Notes: generated by a model not told the origin, from the letters alone. Shown: positions 6,603 through 14,785, numbered from the stretch's first letter. The stretch is DNA of 17,697 bases from CAYMCQ01 sp964389025 (GCA_964389025.1 CAYMCQ010000085.1:1-17697), one strand, 5' to 3'. Numbers and translations: made by a program.

Positions 6603-6728
6603 TTAATTGAGTTGGTTTTCAAAGTCCACAGGGGATTGATAGCCAAGCGCGCTGTAGAGCCGCGTTCGGTTGTAAAAGATTTCAATCCATTCAAAGATCA
6701 CTGCGCCGGGTTGTGCTCGCGTGGCGAA
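6603..6728 (-). pseudogene. IS3-family transposase (OrfB) C-terminal remnant
   Basis: About 41 codons ending in a stop at 6603 read FATRAQPGAVIFEWIE followed by IFYNRTRLYSALGYQSPVDF. This is the end of the integrase core (rve) of IS3-type OrfB, where FxWIExFYNRxRxHSALGYxSPxxFE is strongly conserved. Upstream of about 6728 the frame shows no transposase sequence, so the catalytic DDE part and the left end are gone. The remnant ends 11 bp before the sigma factor's longest start and is on the same strand. Sequence at 6553-6574 resembles an IS3-type right terminus, so the element may have reached into the 5' end of the sigma gene. The rest of this 316 bp interval is the leader of the gene at 6908. 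Confidence 0.85.
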
Positions 6729-6803
6729 GTGGCAGCGATGTTGTCCGCGCAACGGAAGGTGCGATTCATGGCTGGCTTGCTTGAATTCATGGAATCGAAT
6801 TCC

Positions 6804-6832
6804 TTGACACCCTCTGGCGTCTGCGTTAGACG
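6804..6832 (+). promoter_or_regulatory. Possible promoter for the oxidoreductase-HEAT unit
   Basis: A perfect TTGACA (6804-6809) is followed after 17 bp by TAGACG (6827-6832), a weak -10 (3 of 6). It lies 76 bp before the ATG at 6908. The exact -35 and ideal spacing argue for it, the poor -10 against. Confidence 0.3.
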
Positions 6833-6857
6833 ACGGATTGGCAGGATTGAAAGGCAA

Positions 6858-6875
6858 CCCCGAAAACTTTCGGGG
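6858..6875 (+). other. Perfect hairpin in the leader of the oxidoreductase gene
   Basis: CCCCGAAA (6858-6865) and TTTCGGGG (6868-6875) are exact complements, giving a 7-8 bp GC-rich stem with a 2-4 nt loop, ending 32 nt before the start codon at 6908. No T-run follows, so it is not a normal intrinsic terminator. It may be an mRNA-stabilising leader structure, a protein-binding palindrome or a residue of the adjacent insertion. Confidence 0.5.
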
Positions 6876-6907
6876 CGGAAACGCAGGACACCAAATTCTC
6901 AAAAGCC

Positions 6908-8215
6908 ATGAAAAAACTTCACCGCAGAAAATTCCTCAAAGACACCCTCGCTGCCGCCACTGGCCTGGCGGTCGTGCCCACCATCATTCCGTCCTCGGCC
7001 TTGGGACTCGGCGGGGCTGTGGCACCAAGTGAGCGAATTGTGCTGGGCGGCATCGGCATCGGTGGTCGCGGTCGTGACGATCTGCGTGCGATGCTGCCAG
7101 AAAAAGATGTGGTGTTCGTCGCCACCTGCGATCCGCAGAAGTCGCGGCGGGAGACCGTGAAGCGACTCGTGGACGAGCATTATGGCAACACCGATTGCAG
7201 GCTCTACCACGACATCCGCGAGTTCCTCGCCGAACGCACGGACATTGACGCGATCCTGAGCGCAACCGGTGATCGCTGGCACGCGCTGGCGTCCATCTGG
7301 GCGATGCGGGCGGGCAAGGACATTTATTCCGAGAAGCCGTCTTCCATGACCATCGCCGAGGGCCGCGCCGTGGCGGATACTGCCAAGCGCTATGGTCGCG
7401 TTTATCAGACCGGCACGCAGCGGTTGAGCGAAGCGAATCATGTTTATGCCATTGAACTGGCGCGCACCGGGCGGCTTGGCCAGGTCCACACTGCCTACGC
7501 GCACATTGCGCCCTGGGATGCAGCCGCGATGCGGCACGACTGGTTGCCCGGCCAGCCTGAGCCGCCCAAAGAGGAATCCGATTGGGACCTCTGGCTCGGC
7601 CCGTGTCCGTGGCGGCCCTACAATCCCGAATACACCCGCGGCGGCTGGCGCGGCCATTACGATTTCCACACCAGTTGCATCGGCGAATGGGGCGCGCATA
7701 CGTTTGCCCAGGCGCAGGCAGGACTCGGCATGTTGCACACCTCGCCCGTCCACTACGAATACGTCAACAACATCAGTGGCGACGGCATGGTGACGCGGTT
7801 TGCCAATGGTGTGAAAATGATCCTCTCGCGGGGCGACAAACACTGGCACGGCTCTTGTGGTGAACGGTTTGACGGACCGGAAGGCTGGGTCGCCGCCGCC
7901 GACGGCTATCGGAAGACGGAAGCTTCCTCACCCAAGTTGCTGGCGGATTTCGACAAGGTGGTTCACGAATACCAGACGCGAACGCAACGAGCCATGAGCC
8001 ACACGCGCAATTTCCTCGACTGCGTGAAGTCGCGCCAGTTGCCGGTCGCCAACGCGGAAGTGATGCACCGTTCCATGAGCACTGTCCACGCGGCCAACAT
8101 CTGCATGTGGCTGAAGCGCGACCTGACCTACGACCCGGTGAAGGAGGAATTTGTCGGCGACTCCGAGGCCAACCGGCTTCGTTCCCGTGCCATGCGCGAA
8201 CCCTTCATCATTTAA
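6908..8215 (+). CDS. Gfo/Idh/MocA-family oxidoreductase, Tat-exported
   Basis: A 435-residue protein with a twin-arginine-type leader (HRRKFLKDTLAAATGLAVVP), so it is probably exported folded with its cofactor. The NAD(P)-binding motif GIGIGGRG follows at residues 48-55, and the family's EKP motif with its catalytic lysine is at 142-144 (YSEKPSSMT). The second half has an aromatic-rich substrate domain (WDLWLGPCPWRPYNPEY, HTSCIGEWGAHTF) typical of the large secreted members abundant in Planctomycetes and Verrucomicrobia. Those act on sugars, inositols or glycosidic bonds via redox chemistry; the substrate here cannot be told. The next gene starts 25 bp downstream, so the two are likely cotranscribed. 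No strong Shine-Dalgarno precedes the ATG. Confidence 0.93.
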   Translation: MKKLHRRKFLKDTLAAATGLAVVPTIIPSSALGLGGAVAPSERIVLGGIGIGGRGRDDLRAMLPEKDVVFVATCDPQKSRRETVKRLVDEHYGNTDCRLYHDIREFLAERTDIDAILSATGDRWHALASIWAMRAGKDIYSEKPSSMTIAEGRAVADTAKRYGRVYQTGTQRLSEANHVYAIELARTGRLGQVHTAYAHIAPWDAAAMRHDWLPGQPEPPKEESDWDLWLGPCPWRPYNPEYTRGGWRGHYDFHTSCIGEWGAHTFAQAQAGLGMLHTSPVHYEYVNNISGDGMVTRFANGVKMILSRGDKHWHGSCGERFDGPEGWVAAADGYRKTEASSPKLLADFDKVVHEYQTRTQRAMSHTRNFLDCVKSRQLPVANAEVMHRSMSTVHAANICMWLKRDLTYDPVKEEFVGDSEANRLRSRAMREPFII

Positions 8216-8240
8216 CCGACCGCAACCGATCTCACCACCC

Positions 8241-10202
8241 ATGAAAACAAAAAATATTTTCCTGACCGCGGTGCTGTTGTGCGTCACCACCGGTGCATTC
8301 GCGCAAGCCCCCAAACCCGAACCCACTCCCCTCCTCACCCAGTCCGCCGACCAACTCATCGGTGTGCTCAAGTCCAGCGGCAGCCGGAAGGAGAAGGCTG
8401 ATGCCTGTCGCGAACTCGCGGTCATCGGCAACAACAAGGCCGTGCCGGCGCTCGCCGGTTTGCTCGCCGACGAGGAACTCAGCCACATGGCCCGTTACGC
8501 GCTGGAGACCATCCCCGGGTCGGGTGTGGACCGGGCATTGCGCGGCGAACTGAAGTGGCTCAAAGATCGGCCACTCGTTGGAGTCATAGGCAGTCTCGGC
8601 GTGCGCAAAGATCGCAAAGCGGTGAAGCCGTTGGCATCGCTGCTTCGCGATACCGATCCTCAAGTTGCCCAGGCCGCCGCGCGGGCACTCGGTAAGATTG
8701 GCACCGCCGAAGCCGCCCTTGCTATTGAAAAAGTCCTCCCCTCAACCGCGTCCGCAAACCGGCTCGCGTTCTGTGAGGGATTGTTCCGTTGCGCCGAGAC
8801 TTTTTGGTTCAAAGGCAATATACGGGAATCCATCGCGCTCTACGACCGGCTTCGCCGACGGACCGATGTTCCAGATCAAGTCCGCGCCGGCGCGTTGCGC
8901 GGCGCCATTATTGCCCGCGGCCATGGCGGCCTCGGATTGCTCAAGGAATCGCTCAACTCCAGCGACCGCGTTTTGTTCCACGCCGCCGTTCGCGCGTCGC
9001 TTGAAATGACCGGCTCGGCAGTGACGCGGGTGTTGACCGCCAGTCTGCCCAAGCTTCAACCCGCGAATCAGATCGTCGCCATGCAAGCGCTTGGCACTCG
9101 TGGCGATGCTGGGGCGGTGCCCGCGCTCGCCACTGAGGCAAAGACGGGTGCGCTGGAGGTCCGCGTCGCGGCCATCCGCGCCGTTGCCACCATCGGTCAG
9201 GCTGCCTCCATGCCTGTGATGGTCGAGTTGATCGAGGACTCAGACAGGAAAATTTCGCAAACTGCGCAGGATGGACTGGCGGGAATTCCTGGCCGGGAAG
9301 CCGATTCTGCCGTGCTCAAGATGCTCAAGAGTCCAAAGGCAGACTGTCGGATCGCCGGCATTGAACTGATTGGCCGGCGCCGCATGGTTGCCGCCGTGCC
9401 CGGATTGGTGACCGCCGCATCCGACTCTGACGCCAAAGTGAGAGAGCGCGCGCTTCAGCGACTGGGCAAACTGGGAACGCCCTCCGAAGTTCCCGTCTTG
9501 ATAAAACTGGTGTTGCGCTCGACCGATGCGCAGGACCTCAATGGGTTGGCGGAGGCATTGAGCGGCATTTGCACGCGTGTCGGTGCGCCCGCGTCGGCCA
9601 CCGGACAAATCATCGGCGCATTGTCGGGCGCGCAGCCCGCGCAAAAAGGTGTCTTGCTCGGTGTTCTTGGCGCCGTCGGTGGGGCGAAAGCGCTCGCTGT
9701 GGTGCGCGCCGCTGTGAACGACTTCAACTCGGAAGTGCGGGAAGCCGCCGTGCGCGCACTGGCGGACTGGCCCGATTCGGCAACCGCGCCGGACCTGTTG
9801 CAAATCGTTCGCTCGGCGACGGGCGGCAATCAGCGCGAAGTGGCTTTTCGCGGTTTTGTGAGACTGGCCCGGGAGTCAGGTGCAACGGCTGCGGAGAAAC
9901 TCACGTTGTTAACTGAAGCGGCCTCTTTGGCAGCCAGTCCACAGGAAAAAATGCTCATCCTCGCCGGGCTGGGAGACATCCTGACAGTCGAGTCGCTGCG
10001 AAAGGTCACTCCGTATCTGCCGGATCCGGCGGTGTCTGATGAGGCCGGCGCGGTGGCCGTGAAGATTGCCGAGAAACTGGACGCCAAGGATTCCGCCGAG
10101 ATCGGGACGGCTTTGAACCAGGTGCTCAAGTCCGCCAAGTCGCAGCAGGTGCTCGACAAGGCGCGCAAGCGAATGGACCAGCTCAAATTGACGATCGAAT
10201 AG
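8241..10202 (+). CDS. Exported HEAT-repeat protein
   Basis: A 653-residue protein starting at ATG 8241 with a clear signal peptide (MKTKNIFLTAVLLCVTTGAF, then AQA). The remainder is a series of helical HEAT-like repeats, for example KAVPALAGLLADEELSHMAR (about 66-85), KAVKPLASLLRDTDPQVAQA (about 126-145), GAVPALATEAKTGALEVRVA and AAVPGLVTAASDSDAKVRER. No catalytic domain, haem-binding CxxCH or membrane helix is visible after the signal. It is therefore a periplasmic or secreted scaffold of alpha-solenoid type. The longer open frame upstream overlaps the oxidoreductase gene and lacks a signal, so it was not used. The 25 bp spacing suggests it works with the exported oxidoreductase, perhaps as a partner or complex organiser; that is inference. 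Confidence 0.9.
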   Translation: MKTKNIFLTAVLLCVTTGAFAQAPKPEPTPLLTQSADQLIGVLKSSGSRKEKADACRELAVIGNNKAVPALAGLLADEELSHMARYALETIPGSGVDRALRGELKWLKDRPLVGVIGSLGVRKDRKAVKPLASLLRDTDPQVAQAAARALGKIGTAEAALAIEKVLPSTASANRLAFCEGLFRCAETFWFKGNIRESIALYDRLRRRTDVPDQVRAGALRGAIIARGHGGLGLLKESLNSSDRVLFHAAVRASLEMTGSAVTRVLTASLPKLQPANQIVAMQALGTRGDAGAVPALATEAKTGALEVRVAAIRAVATIGQAASMPVMVELIEDSDRKISQTAQDGLAGIPGREADSAVLKMLKSPKADCRIAGIELIGRRRMVAAVPGLVTAASDSDAKVRERALQRLGKLGTPSEVPVLIKLVLRSTDAQDLNGLAEALSGICTRVGAPASATGQIIGALSGAQPAQKGVLLGVLGAVGGAKALAVVRAAVNDFNSEVREAAVRALADWPDSATAPDLLQIVRSATGGNQREVAFRGFVRLARESGATAAEKLTLLTEAASLAASPQEKMLILAGLGDILTVESLRKVTPYLPDPAVSDEAGAVAVKIAEKLDAKDSAEIGTALNQVLKSAKSQQVLDKARKRMDQLKLTIE

Positions 10203-10224
10203 ATTCATGATGAAGCGACCCGCA

Positions 10225-10273
10225 ATAAAAGAAGTCGGATTGAATCGTGTGACCCAGTGGTCTTTTCTTTTAT
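10225..10273. terminator. Weak A/T inverted repeat between convergent genes
   Basis: ATAAAAGAA (10225-10233) pairs exactly with TTCTTTTAT (10265-10273) across a 31 nt loop in the 151 bp gap between the HEAT gene and prpD. It is AT-rich with a long loop, so it would be a poor terminator; nothing better is seen in this gap. Confidence 0.2.
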
Positions 10274-10353
10274 CGTGTCAGTGGTGGTGCTTGAAGCAGT
10301 CCGTTTGATGCACAGCGCGCGCGATTTGCCCCGACGATTGGCCGAAGAACCGA

Positions 10354-11805
10354 TCACGGAATAAAATTCTCTACGAATTCGTCCACGGTCATTTGCTCCA
10401 GCCGTTTCACATCCTCAAACATCGCCAGAATTTTTTCCGCGCGCTCATTTGGAAAACACGTTTCCGCGTTCGCCTGGAATTTTTTCGCGAGCAGCGGAAT
10501 TCCTTCGGCGCGGCGGCGGCGGTGGCCGACGGGATATTCGACTTCGACTTTTTCCGTGGCGGTGCCGTCTTTGAAAAAGATTTGCACGGCGTTGGCGATG
10601 GAGCGTTTGTCCGGTTCGAGATATTCCCGGCTGTAACGCGGGTCTTCCTGCACGTGCATCTTATCGCGGAGCGCGTCAATGCGCGGGTCTTTGGCGGCGG
10701 CGTCCTCGTAGTGGTCGGCGGTGAGCGCGCCAAAAATCAGGCCGATGGCGGTCATGTATTGCAGGCAATGGTCGCGGTCTGCGGGATTATTGAGCGGCCC
10801 TTTTTTGTCAATGATGCGGATGGCGGATTCGTGCGTGGTGAGGACGACGCGCTTGATGTCGTTGAGGCGATCGCGAACTTGCGGATGAAGTTTGAACGCG
10901 GCTTCGACGGCAGTTTGCGCGTGAAACTCGGCGGGGAAAGAAATTTTGAACAAAACATTTTCCATCACATACGAGCTGAACGGGCGCGCGAGTTTGATGG
11001 GCTGGCCACGAAAGAGAACGTCGCTGAAGCCCCACGTCTTGGCGGAAAGCGCGGTGGGATAACCCATTTCACCCTTGATGGCCATGAGCGCGTGCTGGAC
11101 GGCGCGTGCGGTGGCGTCGCCGGCGGCCCAGGATTTTCGCGAGCCGGTGTTCGGTGCGTGACGATAGGTGCGGAGCGCGCCGCCATCGGCCCATGCATTC
11201 GAGACAGCATTGATGATTTGTTCGCGCGTGCCACCAAGAAGTTTTGTTGCGACAGCCGTGGAGGCGATTCGGACGAGCAGGACGTGGTCAAGGCCGACGC
11301 GGTTGAAACTGTTTTCCAGAGCGAGGACGCCTTGGATTTCGTGGGCTTGGATCATCGAGGTGAGGATGTCGCGAACGGTGCAGCTTTGGAGGCGCGGCAG
11401 CGCGTCCTTGCCAGTGTTGCGCGAAACAAAATCCGTCACGGCCAAAATCGCACCAAGATTGTCTGAAGGATGTCCCCATTCCGCGGCGAGCCATGTGTCG
11501 TTGAAATCCAGCCAGCGGATGAGCGTGCCGATGTTGAATGCGGCGGTGACCGGATCGAGGACGTAATCCGTTCCCGGCACACGCGCGCCATTTGGCACGA
11601 CTGTTCCGAGCACGACCGGCCCAAGAAGCTTTGTGCAGGCGGGATATTTCAGCGCGAGCAGGCCGCAGCCGAGCGTGTCCATGAGGCAGTAGCGCGCGGT
11701 GTTGAAAGCTTCGTCGCTGGTGATTTTGAAATTGCAAACGTAGTCCGCGATTTTGACGAGCAGGTTGTCAGGTTCAGGGCGGACATTTGAAATGGCTGAC
11801 GACAT
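10354..11805 (-). CDS. prpD: 2-methylcitrate dehydratase (MmgE/PrpD family)
   Basis: A 483-residue protein, the normal length for PrpD, with the iron-sulfur-independent dehydratase signatures FNDTWLAAEWGHPSDNLGAI (about 101-120), FNRVGLDHV and a TAVEAAFKLHP helix. It dehydrates 2-methylcitrate to 2-methyl-cis-aconitate in the methylcitrate cycle, in the cytoplasm. The last residues (VDEFVENFIP) end at a TAA. Finding prpB and prpC upstream on the same strand makes PrpD a better call than generic MmgE. A pilin-like gene separates it from prpC, with a 39 bp spacer before its ATG at 11805. The hydratase for the next step (AcnB, or AcnD/PrpF) is not in the window. Confidence 0.93.
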   Translation of the reverse strand: MSSAISNVRPEPDNLLVKIADYVCNFKITSDEAFNTARYCLMDTLGCGLLALKYPACTKLLGPVVLGTVVPNGARVPGTDYVLDPVTAAFNIGTLIRWLDFNDTWLAAEWGHPSDNLGAILAVTDFVSRNTGKDALPRLQSCTVRDILTSMIQAHEIQGVLALENSFNRVGLDHVLLVRIASTAVATKLLGGTREQIINAVSNAWADGGALRTYRHAPNTGSRKSWAAGDATARAVQHALMAIKGEMGYPTALSAKTWGFSDVLFRGQPIKLARPFSSYVMENVLFKISFPAEFHAQTAVEAAFKLHPQVRDRLNDIKRVVLTTHESAIRIIDKKGPLNNPADRDHCLQYMTAIGLIFGALTADHYEDAAAKDPRIDALRDKMHVQEDPRYSREYLEPDKRSIANAVQIFFKDGTATEKVEVEYPVGHRRRRAEGIPLLAKKFQANAETCFPNERAEKILAMFEDVKRLEQMTVDEFVENFIP

Positions 11806-11810
11806 AGGTC

Positions 11811-11835
11811 AGCGGTTTGTAGCAGGAGCGGTTTG
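11811..11835 (-). repeat. Short tandem direct repeat upstream of prpD
   Basis: AGCGGTTTG occurs at 11811-11819 and again at 11827-11835, 16 bp apart, within the 39 bp spacer just before the prpD start codon. It may be a small operator or a chance or slippage repeat. Confidence 0.35.
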
Positions 11836-11844
11836 CAAGCGCGA

Positions 11845-12690
11845 TTATTTTTTCCGCGTCGCCCGTTCCTGAAGCCAGATGACATCTGGATTATGAGGCG
11901 AAGGCTTCACGTCCTGGACATAACCGTCGCGCACCAGTGCTGGCATTGTCCGGTCGTCGCGCCAACGTTTGATTTCGCCATGACCGTCAGCGAAGGAAAG
12001 CCCGCCGGCACGATGATGATAGTTCGCGGGTAAATCATAAAAACCAATTTGTTCGGGATGATCCGGCCAGCCGCGCATATCCGTGGCGAAATTTCCCCAG
12101 TCAATGCTGTCCTCGCGCATGTCCATCAGAAGAAAAATCTTCGACGCGCCGGGGTCGCTCAGTTCATTCATTTTCAGATAAACGCGCCAGGGATTTCCGC
12201 CGGGCGTCCAGTAGTCGCCGTCAGAAATCCCGCCGTCGTAACCGTTGAAGCCGCCGACCCAGATGTTCATTGACATGCTCCGCACGCGCGGCAGGCGTTG
12301 GCCATCCACAGTGACCGTGGAACGGTCGGCTGGGCATTTCCAGATTGCAGTGGAATTTCCGCAATAAGGCCAGAGCGGGCTTTTTTTGATGTCCATCTCC
12401 ACGTCCCAATTCGACCGGTTGTTCGGATTAAAATCAAGGTCGCCGGTGATCCAGGCGAATTGATCAAGTTCCGGATGCAGCCAATTCCTGCTGGCAAACG
12501 GGAGCTCGTCGCGGTTGTCATCCACATACATTTTCCACGCGAGCGTCAGGTTGCGGTGATTGTTCAGGCAATGAATTCCCTGCGCCTTCCATTTGGCTTT
12601 ATCAATCGCGGGCAGCAGCAACGCGGCAAGGATGGCGATGATGGCGATGACCACCAGCAATTCTATTAAAGTGAAAGCGCGCCGCTGCAT
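11845..12690 (-). CDS. Pseudopilin-like secretion protein with H-X9-DG motif
   Basis: A 281-residue protein starting at ATG 12690 with a short basic leader and the prepilin motif RRAFTLIELLVVIAIIAI, where cleavage and N-methylation would occur before the phenylalanine. Glu follows at the +5 position as usual. A hydrophobic helix follows, then a globular domain rich in Trp, Asp and Gly with NNHRNLTLAWKMYVDDN and WKCPADRS. Near the C-terminus HHRAGGLSFADGH contains an H-X9-DG motif, a hallmark of the large processed-pilin families of Planctomycetes and Verrucomicrobia (DUF1559-like). These proteins are anchored in the inner membrane or assembled in type II secretion or type IV pilus-like structures; individual functions are mostly unknown. 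It lies 13 bp after prpC and 39 bp before prpD, inside the propionate cluster. Confidence 0.9.
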   Translation of the reverse strand: MQRRAFTLIELLVVIAIIAILAALLLPAIDKAKWKAQGIHCLNNHRNLTLAWKMYVDDNRDELPFASRNWLHPELDQFAWITGDLDFNPNNRSNWDVEMDIKKSPLWPYCGNSTAIWKCPADRSTVTVDGQRLPRVRSMSMNIWVGGFNGYDGGISDGDYWTPGGNPWRVYLKMNELSDPGASKIFLLMDMREDSIDWGNFATDMRGWPDHPEQIGFYDLPANYHHRAGGLSFADGHGEIKRWRDDRTMPALVRDGYVQDVKPSPHNPDVIWLQERATRKK

Positions 12691-12703
12691 GACGCCTGGT
12701 TGT

Positions 12704-13825
12704 CTAACGTTTCTCCATCGGCACAAACGCGCGCGGCTCTGGCCCGATATATTCCGCCGTCGGACGGATGAGGCGGTTGTTCGCGCGTTGTTCCATGATG
12801 TGCGCCGACCAGCCGCTGGTTCGCGCAATGACAAAAATCGGCGTGAACATCGGCGTCGGAATTCCGCAGAAGTGGTAGGCAAGCGCGCTGTAAAAATCCA
12901 AGTTCGGGAAAAGTTTTTTCTCGCGCCACATGACAGCCTCAATGCGCTCGGCAATGGGATAAAGTTTTTTGTCGCCGCGAAGCGCCGCCAGCTTCTTCGC
13001 AAGATCCTTGATGACACCGTTGCGCGGATCTGAAGTTTTATAGACGCGGTGGCCGAAGCCCATGATGAGGGACTTTCGCTCCAGCATTCCCAGCAAACCT
13101 TTTTCCGCTTCGTCGGGCGTCTGGAATTTTTCGATCAACTCCATCGCGGCTTCGTTCGCGCCGCCGTGCAGATTGCCGCGCAGTGCGCCGATGCCTCCGG
13201 TGATTGCGGAATAAAAATCCGGGAGCGTCGAAGCGATCGTGCGAGCCGTGAACGTGGAGGCGTTGAACTCGTGCTCGGCGTAGAGAATCAGCGAAGTGTC
13301 GAGCGCGCGGATGTGCGTGTCGTCGGAAGGCTTGCCGTGGAGGAGGTGGAGAAATTGCCCAGCCATCGCGGCGTCGGCGGTTTTGGTTTCCACGCGCTCG
13401 TCGTTCTTCGAGAACTGATACCAGTAGAGCAGCATCGAGGGAAACGCCGCGAGCAAACGGTTCGCGACAGCGATTTGATCCCGGCCTTCGCCCTCCGGTT
13501 CCACGCAGCCAAGCGCGGAACAGCCGGTGCGCAACACATCCATCGGATGCGTGTTGGCGGGCAATTGTTCAAGGACGGTCTTGACCTGCGCGGGCAGTCC
13601 ACGAAGCGAAATGAGCTTTTTGCAATACGAGTCGAGCTCGCTTCGCGTCGGCAATTTTTTGTAAATAAGAAGATACGCGACTTCCTCGAACGTCGCGTGG
13701 TCGGCGAGGTCGTTGATGGAGTAGCCGCGGTAAGTCAGCCCCATGCCTTCCTTGCCCACGGTGCTGATGTCTGTCTGGCCGGCCACGATGCCGGCCAGTC
13801 CGCCAGTTTTTTTGTCAGTGCTCAT
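12704..13825 (-). CDS. prpC: 2-methylcitrate synthase / citrate synthase
   Basis: A 373-residue citrate-synthase-fold enzyme. The catalytic triad is visible: His220 (NLHGGANEAAM), His259 (GFGHRVYK) and Asp310 (NLDFYSALAYH). The short length without the N-terminal beta domain of hexameric citrate synthases, and the segment GLTYRGYSINDLA, fit the small dimeric methylcitrate synthase class. It condenses propionyl-CoA with oxaloacetate; many members also accept acetyl-CoA. Its ATG overlaps the stop of prpB by 4 bp (ATGA), so the two are translationally coupled. The assignment to PrpC over housekeeping citrate synthase rests mainly on the prpB and prpD neighbours. Confidence 0.93.
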   Translation of the reverse strand: MSTDKKTGGLAGIVAGQTDISTVGKEGMGLTYRGYSINDLADHATFEEVAYLLIYKKLPTRSELDSYCKKLISLRGLPAQVKTVLEQLPANTHPMDVLRTGCSALGCVEPEGEGRDQIAVANRLLAAFPSMLLYWYQFSKNDERVETKTADAAMAGQFLHLLHGKPSDDTHIRALDTSLILYAEHEFNASTFTARTIASTLPDFYSAITGGIGALRGNLHGGANEAAMELIEKFQTPDEAEKGLLGMLERKSLIMGFGHRVYKTSDPRNGVIKDLAKKLAALRGDKKLYPIAERIEAVMWREKKLFPNLDFYSALAYHFCGIPTPMFTPIFVIARTSGWSAHIMEQRANNRLIRPTAEYIGPEPRAFVPMEKR

Positions 13826-14694
13826 AAATATTTTTTCGTTTTCAAAGCGTCGTAGCCGAGGAATTCATAAAGCTCGGCGCGCGTTTGCATCAACGGCAAA
13901 ACTTTTTTCTGCGTGCCTTGCCTGCGCAACTCGCGAAAAACTTTCAGCGCCGCCGCGTTCATCGCGCGAAATGCCGAGAGCGGATAAAGAACGAGGCTCA
14001 CTCCGGCGGATTTCAATTCACTCGTCGTGAACAGCGGAGTCTTGCCGAACTCGGTGATGTTGGCGAGCACGGGGATTTTTACGGCGGCGGTAAATTTTTT
14101 ATACTGCGCCAAATCCGTCAGCGCCTCGGCAAAAATCATGTCCGCTCCCGCGTCACGATAAAGTTTGGCGCGGGCAATCGCTGAATCCAAACCTTCGACG
14201 GCTGCGGCGTCGGTTCGCGCCATGATGACAAATTGCGAATCTGTTTTTCCCGCAACTGCGGCTTGGATTCGCGCGGCCATTTCTTTTGCGGGGACCAACT
14301 TTTTTCCCGGCAAATGGCCGCAACGTTTTGCTTCAACCTGATCTTCAATGTGAATTCCAGCCGCGCCGGCCCGGATCATTTCGCGAACGGTGCGGCGCGG
14401 ATTGCCCCAGGCGGTGTCCCCGTCAACGAGCAAAGGCAGTGCCGTGGCGCCCGTGATTCGGCGCACGTCAATCAGGACATCATTGAGTGTGGTGAGGCCA
14501 ATGTCCGGCACGCCGTAGCTGGCGTTCGCAACGCCCGCGCCGGAAAGATAAAGCGCTCGAAAGCCCGCGCTCGCGGCGAGAATCGCGGCGTAAGCGTGAA
14601 CGACTCCGGCGATTTGCAGCGGCTTTTCTCTCTTCAGCGCGGCGCGAAGCTTTGCGCCAGGTGAAATTTTTATTCTGGAGGGTCGTCGTTTCAC
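13822..14694 (-). CDS. prpB: 2-methylisocitrate lyase
   Basis: A 290-residue enzyme of the isocitrate lyase/PEP mutase superfamily. It starts at a GTG (14694), as no ATG is found near the conserved start of the fold (SPGAKLRAALKREKPLQIAG). Visible active-site features are LYLSGAGVANASYGVPD, the metal-binding LLVDGDTAWGN (Asp91, Asp93) and the lyase signature KRCGH at 123-127 with the catalytic cysteine. It cleaves 2-methylisocitrate to pyruvate and succinate, the last step of the methylcitrate cycle. It is the first gene of the minus-strand prp cluster, diverging from the hydrolase-NamZ gene across 91 bp. No PrpR-type regulator is seen nearby. Confidence 0.93.
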   Translation of the reverse strand: MKRRPSRIKISPGAKLRAALKREKPLQIAGVVHAYAAILAASAGFRALYLSGAGVANASYGVPDIGLTTLNDVLIDVRRITGATALPLLVDGDTAWGNPRRTVREMIRAGAAGIHIEDQVEAKRCGHLPGKKLVPAKEMAARIQAAVAGKTDSQFVIMARTDAAAVEGLDSAIARAKLYRDAGADMIFAEALTDLAQYKKFTAAVKIPVLANITEFGKTPLFTTSELKSAGVSLVLYPLSAFRAMNAAALKVFRELRRQGTQKKVLPLMQTRAELYEFLGYDALKTKKYL

Positions 14695-14785
14695 GCTGTT
14701 CGGTCAGCCTTGGTTATCTGAGAAGTGGGAATGCGGCAAGTAAATTGGGTTGTCGGCGCCCGGTCGAATGGTTTAATTGCGGCGC
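14695..14785. promoter_or_regulatory. Divergent intergenic region between prpB and the hydrolase-NamZ gene
   Basis: These 91 bp must carry promoters in both directions, since the two genes diverge. Only weak boxes are visible: TTGCCG and GATAAC toward prpB with 15 bp spacing, and nothing convincing toward the plus-strand gene. No palindrome resembling a regulator site was found. Confidence 0.35.

Noticed and set aside
6729..6902. Upstream part of the minus-strand frame that ends in the transposase tail
   Set aside because: This part has no resemblance to OrfB and lies in the leader of the oppositely oriented oxidoreductase gene, so it was not counted as coding.
8151..8240. 30-residue N-terminal extension of the HEAT protein
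   Set aside because: It overlaps the oxidoreductase gene and precedes a perfect signal peptide starting at 8241.
10393..11466. 357-codon plus-strand open frame opposite prpD
   Set aside because: Shadow of prpD: no known domain, composition typical of antisense frames, and prpD is full length with conserved motifs.
13049..13855. 268-codon plus-strand open frame opposite prpC
   Set aside because: Antisense to the citrate synthase catalytic region; no motif recognised.
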